Part shown: one piece after another, positions 27,040 to 42,472 of the stretch
Layout: each line of letters starts with the position of its first letter
Numbering within the stretch: position 1 is the first letter of the stretch
Source: Bacteroidales bacterium H3
Lineage (GTDB): Bacteria; Bacteroidota; Bacteroidia; Bacteroidales; Muribaculaceae
Assembly (NCBI GenBank): GCA_001701135.1
Contig: DAAN01000004.1
Location: 1 to 64,000, forward strand
Direction of reading: 5' to 3'
Length of the DNA: 64,000 bases
Notes under the pieces: model-generated
Told to the model about the DNA's origin: nothing
What the model saw: only the letters and a program-made list of their open reading frames with translations
The model's database searches: none
Position numbers and translations under genes: made by a program

Positions 27040-27567
27040 ATGAAAAAAGAAGACAAAGGACTCGTTATATCGAAAATCGCCGAGACCATCAAGGAATATG
27101 GCTGCTACTATGTAGTCGAAACCTGCGGCCTCGACGCCGAGAAGACCTCCGCGCTGCGTCGTGAGTGCTTCAAGAACAACGTGAAGCTCCTCGTTGTTAA
27201 GAACAAACTCCTCATCAAGGCTCTCGAGAGCATGGGTGTCGACTACCTTCCCGAACTTGAAGGTGCCCTCCATGGTTCCAGCTCCCTGATGTGCGCCAAC
27301 ACCGGTAATGCACCCGCCAAGCTCATCAAGAGCTTCCGCAAGAAAGACGACGTGCTCCCCCGCCTGAAGGCTGCTTATGTTGAAGAGACTCTCTATGTAG
27401 GCGAAGACCAGCTTGAAACCCTTGCAAACATCAAGAGCAAGAACGAGCTTATCGCCGACGTTGTGGCTCTCCTTCAGTCGCCTGCCAAGAATGTTATCTC
27501 CGCTCTCCAGAGCGGTGGCAATACCATCCACGGCATCCTCGAAACCCTCTCCAAGAAGGAGGCCTGA
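27040..27567 (+). CDS. rplJ: 50S ribosomal protein L10
   Basis: A 175-residue protein that anchors L7/L12 dimers to the ribosome. The N-terminal fold (KKEDKGLVISKIAETIKEYG) and the C-terminal helix that binds L7/L12 are present. It begins 19 bp after rplA, leaving no room for a long separate L10 leader like that of E. coli. Confidence 0.96.
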   Translation: MKKEDKGLVISKIAETIKEYGCYYVVETCGLDAEKTSALRRECFKNNVKLLVVKNKLLIKALESMGVDYLPELEGALHGSSSLMCANTGNAPAKLIKSFRKKDDVLPRLKAAYVEETLYVGEDQLETLANIKSKNELIADVVALLQSPAKNVISALQSGGNTIHGILETLSKKEA

Positions 27568-27693
27568 TTCCGGTCACCGGCACGGCAAGCGCGTAGCCTC
27601 GTGAGGCTTCCGGCTGCAAGCTGAAACCGATGAAGCGCCTTCGCAACAATCAATCAATTCAACAAAAGAAAAACTTTCAAATACAATACTACA

Positions 27694-28068
27694 ATGGCAG
27701 ATATCAAAGCTCTTGCAGAAGAATTAGTAAACCTTACCGTTAAGGAAGTAAACGAACTCGCAACCATCCTCAAGGACGAGTACGGCATCGAACCCGCTGC
27801 AGCCGCAGTTGCTGTAGCAGCAGGTCCCGCAGCCGGCGCTGCCGCTGCCGAGGAGAAATCTTCGTTCGACGTTGTCCTCAAGGCTGCCGGCGCTCAGAAG
27901 CTCGCAGTTGTCAAGCTCGTTAAGGAACTCACCGGTCTTGGCCTCAAGGAGGCTAAGGAACTCGTTGACGGCGCTCCCAGCGTAGTCAAAGAAGGTCTTG
28001 CTAAGGCCGACGCCGAGAACCTCAAGAAGTCTCTCGAGGAAGCCGGTGCTGAAGTAGAGCTCAAATAA
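27694..28068 (+). CDS. rplL: 50S ribosomal protein L7/L12
   Basis: A 124-residue stalk protein: N-terminal dimer domain, Ala-rich hinge (about residues 36-52), and C-terminal factor-binding domain ([20 protein letters not shown], about 69-88). A 126-bp GC-rich structured spacer separates it from rplJ, which may help set the higher L7/L12 yield. Confidence 0.97.
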   Translation: MADIKALAEELVNLTVKEVNELATILKDEYGIEPAAAAVAVAAGPAAGAAAAEEKSSFDVVLKAAGAQKLAVVKLVKELTGLGLKEAKELVDGAPSVVKEGLAKADAENLKKSLEEAGAEVELK

Positions 28069-28097
28069 TACCGGCCTGAACCCCTCAGGCAAGTTTT

Positions 28098-28134
28098 GGT
28101 TAAGTGTCAGCATTTGCTGACGCTTAACCTTTTT
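28098..28134 (+). terminator. Terminator/attenuator between rplL and rpoB
   Basis: GGTTAAG-GTCAGC pairs with GCTGAC-CTTAACC (28098-28129) in a long stem with a 4-nt ATTT-type loop, followed directly by TTTTT. It should end most transcripts of the ribosomal-protein genes and lower rpoBC expression, a familiar layout for this operon. Confidence 0.8.
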
Positions 28135-28407
28135 GTGTTAAATATGGTGTCGGATTAACGTAATTTATCTTTGGTTTGCGTTATTTACGAAAGTTTAACG
28201 AAATTTAATACGTTTTCGACCCTTTTTCGGCTCATCTCTGCCTTCAGATCAGAGTTTCCTCTTCCAGATCAGAGTTTTAGGTTTTTTCAGTGACCGGCCA
28301 GTGCCTGCTGATTATGGAAATGTATTTTTTTCTCAGAAAACAGCATCCGCGGCACTATATTTAACATTTTCGATTTCAATTTCGAGTTCCCTTTAACAAA
28401 ATCATAG
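28135..28407 (+). other. rpoB upstream region
   Basis: There is no gene here. A TATCTTTG at 28166-28173 may be the -7 element of an rpoB promoter, but no well-placed -33 is visible. The long AT-rich leader includes the direct repeat CAGATCAGAGTTT (around 28245-28277). Confidence 0.4.
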
Positions 28408-32229
<3,822 letters not shown>

Positions 32230-32305
32230 GTAACTGTTCAGAATCATTTTCGACCGGTTACTTGACGGCAATTTTTTTTCACAGCTAAAAACACCTATCA
32301 TATAT

Positions 32306-36643
<4,338 letters not shown>

Positions 36644-36676
36644 TCCCCTTACGCTCAAAACATCTATTACCCTATA

Positions 36677-36719
36677 AACGCAAGGACGGCGCCCTCACCG
36701 GTGTCGTCTTTGCGTTTTT
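36677..36719 (+). terminator. Rho-independent terminator after rpoC
   Basis: AACGCAAGGAC pairs with GTCGTCTTTGCGTT around a GC-rich loop, followed by TTTTTC. It ends the rpoBC unit 34 bp after the rpoC stop. Confidence 0.85.
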
Positions 36720-36726
36720 CATATTC

Positions 36727-36754
36727 AGAGCTTGTTTAATATTAAACAAGCTCT
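36727..36754. repeat. 28-bp palindromic element, copy 2
   Basis: A perfect 14-bp palindrome: AGAGCTTGTTTAAT and its exact reverse complement side by side. It differs from the copy at 11252-11279 only at the centre. It lies 7 bp after the rpoC terminator. Confidence 0.8.
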
Positions 36755-36832
36755 CAGAGTCATTACTTTCGTTCGAATTTCTTTATTTCGGGCAAGAACC
36801 CGACGTCAGGGGTGCTCAAATCCCGGGGATTA

Positions 36833-36864
36833 TTTGGTGGTGTTGGCATAAAACTGTATTTTTG
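36833..36864 (+). promoter_or_regulatory. Promoter of the GH3 gene
   Basis: TTTG at 36833-36836, a 20-bp spacer and TATTTTTG at 36857-36864. The predicted leader is about 45 nt. Confidence 0.7.
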
Positions 36865-36914
36865 TGTCAGAAATCAATACCTGAACAGTTCAACCGAATT
36901 CAATAAATCACCGA

Positions 36915-39257
36915 ATGAAACATTTTCTAACTTTCGGCAGGGCAGCCCTCGTGCCGGCTGTCGCTTTTGTGGGGTTGGCCGCATCAGCCATTACTCCGTT
37001 GTATCTCGACGATTCGCAGCCGATCGATGCCCGCGTGGAGGACGCCCTTTCGCGCATGACCGTGGCTGAAAAGGTGCGCATCCTTCATGCACAGTCAAAA
37101 TTCTCTTCGGCAGGCGTGCCCCGTCTCGGAATACCCGATTTGTGGACCTCCGACGGCCCGCACGGCATCCGTCCCGAAGTGCTGTGGGATGAGTGGGATC
37201 AGGCCGGCCAGAGCAACGACTCATGTATGGCATTTCCGGCTCTTACGGCTTTGGCCGCAACGTGGAATCCCGAAATGTCGCTTCTCTATGGCCGCTCGAT
37301 AGGCGAGGAAGCCCGCTACCGCGAAAAGGATGTGCTGCTCGGTCCCGGCGTCAACATTTTCCGCACGCCTCTCAATGGTCGAAACTTTGAGTATATGGGT
37401 GAAGACCCTTGGCTTGCCTCCCGAATGGTCGTGCCTTATGTGAAGGGTGTGCAATCCAATGGTGTCGCAGCGTGTGTGAAGCATTTCGCACTCAACAATC
37501 ATGAAACTCACCGCATAGAGACCAATGTCAGTGTCGATGACCGCACACTTTACGAAATATATCTGCCCGCGTTCCGTGCAGCAGTCAAAGAAGGTGACGC
37601 ATGGTCGATTATGGGTGCCTATAATCTCTACAACAATCAGCATCTGTGCCACAACCGCCGTCTTCTGGTGGATGTGCTAAAGGGTGAATGGGATTTTGAC
37701 GGTGCTGTCATTTCTGACTGGGGAGGCTGCCTCGACACCGACGAGGCCATCACCAATGGTCTTGACCTGGAATTCGGATCGTGGACCGACGGCCTGAAAG
37801 ATGGCAAAGCCGATGCCTACAGTTATTATTATCTTGCCACTCCATATCTTGAGCGTCTGGCCGACGGACGTGCCGACATGGCCACGCTCGACGACAAGGT
37901 TCGCCGCGTGCTGCGCCTGAATTTCCGCACGGCGATGAACCGCAACAAGCCTTTCGGTGCCATGGATTCAGAGGCGCATTACGACGCAGCCCGCCGCATA
38001 GGCGATGAAGGCATAGTGCTGTTGAAAAACGATCGCGTGAAAGCCATAAAGGGCGCCGCGAAGCCGAAAAAGGATGAGAGGGTGCTCCCGCTTCCGGCCG
38101 ACCATCCGCTAAAGGTGCTCGTTGTTGGCGAAAACGCCATAAAGATGATGACAGTGGGCGGCGGTTCGTCGTCGCTTAAAGTGCAGCGTGAGATCATCCC
38201 TCTCGACGGACTGCGGGCTGCGCTCCCCGCAGGCTCTACAGTTGAATATCAGCGCGGCTATGTGGGCGACATGCAGACCAGTTACAACAATGTCAACACC
38301 GGTCAGGATCTCACTGACTCCCGCACCCCGGAACAGCTGATAGCCGATGCCGTAGCCGCCGCCCGCAATGCCGACTATGTAGTGTTTTTCGGCGGACTGA
38401 ATAAATCGGAGGGACAAGATTCGGAAGGCGCCGACCGCGCCGGGCTGGAGCTGCCCTACGGTCAGAATGCCGTCATAGAGGCGCTTGCCGAAGTCAATCC
38501 CCGGCTTGTGGTGGTGAACATCAGCGGCAACCCCGTGGCCATGCCGTGGGTAAAGAAGGTGCCGGCGATTGTGCAGGGTTGGTTCCTCGGTTCAGAAGCA
38601 GGCAATTCAATAGCTGACATACTCACCGGGCGTGTCAATCCATCGGGACGTCTCCCCATGACATTCCCCGTTAAACTTGAAGATGTGGCTGCGCATGCCT
38701 ATGGCGCTTATCCCGGCACAAAGCGCGGCGACGAAAATATCTGGGATGTTACATACGAAGAGGGAATACTCACCGGTTACCGCTGGCACGATGCACGCGG
38801 CATCAAACCGCTTTTCCCGTTCGGACATGGTCTGTCATATACCTCGTTTGCTTATGGCAGACCGACTCTCAGCTCCGCAGAGCTGAAAAGCAGCGTCACG
38901 GCTTCGCTCAATCCCGAGGATCTTGCGGCAGCAACTCCTATTACCGTCACAGTACCTGTGACGAACACCGGCGATGTTGCAGGCTCGGAGACAGTGCAGC
39001 TCTATCTGAGCGACAATGCTCCAGTCGATGCACAGGGAAAACCGCTTGTGCGGGCACCGAAGGAACTCAAAGGATTCCAAAAGATTGCCCTTGCTCCCGG
39101 CGAAACGGGCACCGTGACCTTTACCATCACCCCCGACCAGCTTGCATGGTTCGATGCCAGCGCTCATAAGTGGACAGTGCATCCCGGAGAATACACTGCG
39201 CATATAGCGGCATCGGCCGGCGATGTCCGCCACTCTGTGAAATTTTCGATTAAGTAA
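36915..39257 (+). CDS. Glycoside hydrolase family 3 (beta-glucosidase/xylosidase type), exported
   Basis: A 780-residue GH3 enzyme with a signal peptide ending near AASA (residue 25). The N-terminal barrel contains WTSDGPHGIRPE and KHFALNNHE. The nucleophile aspartate is D268 in VISDWGG. The second alpha/beta domain (about 395-580) and a C-terminal fibronectin-III-like domain (about 660-780) follow. It releases glycosyl residues from beta-linked glycans in the periplasm or outside; substrate cannot be told from sequence. No SusC/SusD pair or other glycan genes are nearby, so it is not part of a polysaccharide-utilisation locus here. Confidence 0.9.
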   Translation: MKHFLTFGRAALVPAVAFVGLAASAITPLYLDDSQPIDARVEDALSRMTVAEKVRILHAQSKFSSAGVPRLGIPDLWTSDGPHGIRPEVLWDEWDQAGQSNDSCMAFPALTALAATWNPEMSLLYGRSIGEEARYREKDVLLGPGVNIFRTPLNGRNFEYMGEDPWLASRMVVPYVKGVQSNGVAACVKHFALNNHETHRIETNVSVDDRTLYEIYLPAFRAAVKEGDAWSIMGAYNLYNNQHLCHNRRLLVDVLKGEWDFDGAVISDWGGCLDTDEAITNGLDLEFGSWTDGLKDGKADAYSYYYLATPYLERLADGRADMATLDDKVRRVLRLNFRTAMNRNKPFGAMDSEAHYDAARRIGDEGIVLLKNDRVKAIKGAAKPKKDERVLPLPADHPLKVLVVGENAIKMMTVGGGSSSLKVQREIIPLDGLRAALPAGSTVEYQRGYVGDMQTSYNNVNTGQDLTDSRTPEQLIADAVAAARNADYVVFFGGLNKSEGQDSEGADRAGLELPYGQNAVIEALAEVNPRLVVVNISGNPVAMPWVKKVPAIVQGWFLGSEAGNSIADILTGRVNPSGRLPMTFPVKLEDVAAHAYGAYPGTKRGDENIWDVTYEEGILTGYRWHDARGIKPLFPFGHGLSYTSFAYGRPTLSSAELKSSVTASLNPEDLAAATPITVTVPVTNTGDVAGSETVQLYLSDNAPVDAQGKPLVRAPKELKGFQKIALAPGETGTVTFTITPDQLAWFDASAHKWTVHPGEYTAHIAASAGDVRHSVKFSIK

Positions 39258-39281
39258 CCTTTCACGCTATAACAGCTATGT

Positions 39282-39330
39282 AGCTAAAACAGCTATTGTA
39301 GCTATCATGGCTATCATAGCTGTTTTAGCT
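39282..39330 (+). terminator. Hairpin built of TAGCT-type repeats after the GH3 gene
   Basis: AGCTAAAACAGCTAT (39282-39296) pairs perfectly with ATAGCTGTTTTAGCT (39316-39330). The 19-nt loop repeats TAGCTATCATGGCTATC. There is no U tract, so termination is uncertain. Confidence 0.5.
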
Positions 39331-39468
39331 GTTTAGCGGTGACCGGGCAAAAAAGAGCCCGAAACCACGGGATGGCGGAATCGGGCGTGAGAAGGTTATA
39401 TACATTCTGAATATTTCGCTTTTTTCATAAAGCTATTAAAATGCCTTCTCTTGCTATTATAAACGAAT

Positions 39469-39495
39469 GGCCTGCGGGAATGTTCACCGCAGGCC
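39469..39495 (-). terminator. Terminator of the FKBP gene
   Basis: GGCCTGCGG (39469-39477) pairs with CCGCAGGCC (39487-39495). The minus strand then reads ATTCGTTTATAAT, a weak U tract, 35 bp after the FKBP stop. Confidence 0.65.
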
Positions 39496-39530
39496 ATATT
39501 TGTAGAAGAAAAATGGAAATTTTCGATCTG

Positions 39531-40091
39531 TCAGGGACGCACTTCGTAAGCGGGAATGTCGAGCAGGCGGAGGTTGAACCGCAGTGCCGAGTAGGGGAGG
39601 AGGAGGTTGTTGGCCTGCTGCGAATCGTAGGCCTGACGGTAGGGGAGCACGATTTCCACTGTGTCGCCCACGTGCATGTTCTGCAACGCTGTCTGCCAGC
39701 CAGGGATAAGGTTGGAGATTTTGAACAGCGAGCCGGTGGCCGATGTGGAATCGGCATCGAACACTACGCCCTGATAGTTGCGGCCCACATACCTGCACCG
39801 TACCGACGATGTGTATAGCGGCTGCAGGTTGCCGGCAGTGGTGCTCCGGTCGTTGAACCAGTGGATTAGGATGTAGTCGTTGGGATTCCACTGGGGGATG
39901 ATGCGGCTGAAATATTTCGTGCCGTCGGCATTGGTGCGGGCCTCCTGCTGGTCAACCCAGGATATGTTGGCGTTTCGGTAATCTTCGTAGCGTTCCCAAG
40001 TGGACTTGGTGGAGTCTTCGTCGTCGCTGCATGAGCAGAGGGCGAAACCGGCCGTAAGGAGCGCTGCGAACAGTAATGGAAATTTTCTCAT
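39531..40091 (-). CDS. FKBP-type peptidyl-prolyl isomerase, lipoprotein
   Basis: A 186-residue exported protein with a lipobox (ALCSC, cysteine near residue 21), so it is probably membrane-anchored in the periplasm. The FKBP fold is recognisable from VRCRYVGRNYQGVVFDAD through LIPGWQTALQNMHVGDTVEIVLPY to the C-terminal strand. Such proteins help fold envelope proteins. It follows lemA by 46 bp in the same direction. Confidence 0.85.
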   Translation of the reverse strand: MRKFPLLFAALLTAGFALCSCSDDEDSTKSTWERYEDYRNANISWVDQQEARTNADGTKYFSRIIPQWNPNDYILIHWFNDRSTTAGNLQPLYTSSVRCRYVGRNYQGVVFDADSTSATGSLFKISNLIPGWQTALQNMHVGDTVEIVLPYRQAYDSQQANNLLLPYSALRFNLRLLDIPAYEVRP

Positions 40092-40137
40092 TTATGTAAA
40101 GGCGTGAGATGCTGCGTTAAATGCTTTCGGAGGAGTG

Positions 40138-40791
40138 TCAGAATTCCACTTTGGGTGCTCTCTGTGCGCCCTCCTCGGCTTTGAACATATCCTTCTGATC
40201 ATAGTTGAAGATGCCGGCCCAGATGTTGTTGGGGAAGCGGAGCACCTTCTTGTTATATACTTCGACCACATCGTTGTAGCGGCGGCGCTCGGTGGCGATG
40301 CGGTTTTCGGTGGACTCGAGCTGGGCCTGGAGGCTCAGGAAGTTTTCGTTGGCCTTGAGATCGGGATATGCTTCGCGGACAGCGTTGACGTAGATGCCGA
40401 GGGCGCTGCGGAGCTGATCCTGTGCGGCCTGATATGCGGCAACGTTGTTGAGGGCTGAGTCACCCTTTATGGCGTTGGCGTTGTTGTAGGCGCTGGTGAG
40501 GCCGGCGCGTGCCTCGGTTACATTCTGCAGTGTCGAGGATTCGTGCTCGGAATATCCCTTGACGGTGTTTACCAGGTTGGGGATGAGATCGGCGCGACGC
40601 TGATACTGGTTTTCCACCTGTCCCCACTGTTTTTTTACTGCCTGGTCGGCGTCGACCAGACCGTTATAGCTGGAGCAGCCGCCGGCGAATATGATGACGA
40701 TAAGCGCGGTTATCACGATGGTGATAATCCACCCTTTGCTGAAAGTGAAGCCGGGTTTGGCGCCACCCTGGATAAAATTCTGATTAGGCAT
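40138..40791 (-). CDS. lemA: LemA family protein
   Basis: A 217-residue protein with one N-terminal membrane segment (about residues 20-40) and the LemA helical domain (SSYNGLVDADQAVKKQWGQV, then NQYQRRADLIPNLVNTVKGY). I start it at 40791; the longer frame to 40887 reads through the glyS end. LemA overlaps glyS by 8 bp. Function is poorly understood in the family. Confidence 0.9.
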   Translation of the reverse strand: MPNQNFIQGGAKPGFTFSKGWIITIVITALIVIIFAGGCSSYNGLVDADQAVKKQWGQVENQYQRRADLIPNLVNTVKGYSEHESSTLQNVTEARAGLTSAYNNANAIKGDSALNNVAAYQAAQDQLRSALGIYVNAVREAYPDLKANENFLSLQAQLESTENRIATERRRYNDVVEVYNKKVLRFPNNIWAGIFNYDQKDMFKAEEGAQRAPKVEF

Positions 40792-42328
40792 TTTTGCGAA
40801 GGAGTGAGTTGAGTGATACGCGGTCGTGGATGAGATGGTGGAGGTCGGCGATGTTAACTCGCTGCTGCTCCATGGAATCACGCTCACGCAGTGTTACGGT
40901 GTTGTCTTCGAGGGTCTGGTGGTCGACGGTGATGCAGAAGGGGGTGCCGATCGCATCCTGGCGGCGATAGCGCTTGCCGATGGAATCCTTCTCCTCGTAG
41001 TGTGTATTGAAGTCGAATTTGAGGTCGTTGACAATCTCGCGGGCCTTTTCGGGCAGGCCGTCTTTGCGCACGAGAGGCATCACGGCGCATTTAACAGGAG
41101 CCAGAGCCTCGGGCAGATGAAGCACCACGCGCGAGTCGCCACCTTCGAGAGCCTGCTCCTCGTAGCTTGAGCAGAGCACCGAGAGGAACATGCGGTCGAC
41201 ACCGATGGATGTCTCGATCACATAGGGTGTGTAGCTCTCGTTAAGCTCGGGGTCGAAATACTGTATCTTTTTGCCGGAGAATTTTTCGTGCTGCGAGAGG
41301 TCGAAGTTGGTGCGGGAGTGGATGCCCTCAACCTCCTTGAACCCGAAGGGCATGAGAAATTCGATGTCGGTGGCGGCGTTGGCATAGTGGGCAAGCTTTT
41401 CGTGGTCGTGGTAGCGGTATTTGTCGTTGCCAAGACCGAGAGCCTGATGCCATTTCAGACGGGTTTCCTTCCATTTCTTGAACCACTCGATCTCGGTGCC
41501 GGGGCGTACGAAGAACTGCATCTCCATCTGCTCGAACTCGCGCATGCGGAAAATGAACTGACGGGCCACGATCTCGTTGCGGAAAGCCTTGCCAATCTGC
41601 GCGATACCGAACGGGATGCGCATGCGGCCGGTTTTCTGCACGTTGAGGTAGTTTACGAAAATGCCCTGTGCGGTTTCGGGACGGAGATAAACGGTCATGG
41701 CGCCGTCGGCGGTAGATCCCATCTCGGTCTTGAACATGAGGTTGAACTGTCGCACTTCGGTCCAGTTGCGGGTGCCGCTCACGGGGTCGACAATCTCCTC
41801 GTCGATGATAATCTGGCGGAGACCTTCGAGGTCGTTGGCATTCATGGCGTCGGAGAAACGCTGGTGAAGCGCTTCGCGGCGGGCGATATGCTCGGCTACA
41901 CGGGGATTGGTCTGGCGGAACATCGCCTCGTCAAACGAGTCGCCGAAACGCTTGGCAGCCTTGGCCACCTCCTTGTCGATCTTCTCGTCGTATTTGGCAA
42001 TCTGCTCTTCGATGAGAACATCGGCGCGATAGCGCTTCTTTGAGTCGCGATTGTCGATGAGAGGGTCGTTGAAAGCGTCGACATGGCCTGAGGCCTTCCA
42101 GATGGTGGGGTGCATGAAGATTGCGGAGTCGATACCTACAATGTTCTCGTGGAGAAGGGTCATGGCCTCCCACCAGTAGCGTTTGATATTGTTTTTGAGC
42201 TCTACGCCGTTCTGACCGTAGTCATATACGGCAGCGAGGCCATCGTATATTTCACTTGACTGAAAGACAAAACCGTATTCCTTGGCGTGTGAAACGATTT
42301 TTTTGAAGACGTCTTCTTGTTGTGCCAT
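40784..42328 (-). CDS. glyS: Glycyl-tRNA synthetase (single-chain)
   Basis: A 514-residue class II synthetase of the eukaryote/archaea-like alpha2 type, not the alpha/beta type. Motif 2 lies in FRNEIVARQFIFRMREFEQMEMQ and motif 3 in GVDRMFLSVL; the C-terminal anticodon-binding domain follows (LAPVKCAVMPLVRKDG onward). It is first in a unit with lemA and FKBP. Confidence 0.96.
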   Translation of the reverse strand: MAQQEDVFKKIVSHAKEYGFVFQSSEIYDGLAAVYDYGQNGVELKNNIKRYWWEAMTLLHENIVGIDSAIFMHPTIWKASGHVDAFNDPLIDNRDSKKRYRADVLIEEQIAKYDEKIDKEVAKAAKRFGDSFDEAMFRQTNPRVAEHIARREALHQRFSDAMNANDLEGLRQIIIDEEIVDPVSGTRNWTEVRQFNLMFKTEMGSTADGAMTVYLRPETAQGIFVNYLNVQKTGRMRIPFGIAQIGKAFRNEIVARQFIFRMREFEQMEMQFFVRPGTEIEWFKKWKETRLKWHQALGLGNDKYRYHDHEKLAHYANAATDIEFLMPFGFKEVEGIHSRTNFDLSQHEKFSGKKIQYFDPELNESYTPYVIETSIGVDRMFLSVLCSSYEEQALEGGDSRVVLHLPEALAPVKCAVMPLVRKDGLPEKAREIVNDLKFDFNTHYEEKDSIGKRYRRQDAIGTPFCITVDHQTLEDNTVTLRERDSMEQQRVNIADLHHLIHDRVSLNSLLRKNA

Positions 42329-42366
42329 TTTTTTTCTGTAAACTGAATTTGTATTATACTGAACCG

Positions 42367-42397
42367 CAAATTTACGAAAAATATCGCAAATCCCAAA
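42367..42397 (-). promoter_or_regulatory. Promoter of glyS
   Basis: On the minus strand: TTTG (42394-42397), a 19-bp spacer, TAAATTTG (42367-42374), 39 bp before the glyS ATG. Confidence 0.7.
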
Positions 42398-42472
42398 ATC
42401 CCCCGAAAATCCCGGCCGCCGTGTGCGTCGGGCTGCCGATGTTGATTCCTCGGAGTTCAGGATATCGGTCGG

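Noticed and set aside
39241..39340. Possible CRISPR array or satellite in the TAGCT-rich stretch
   Set aside because: The repeats are only 5-8 bp, with no regular spacers; a hairpin explains the pattern.
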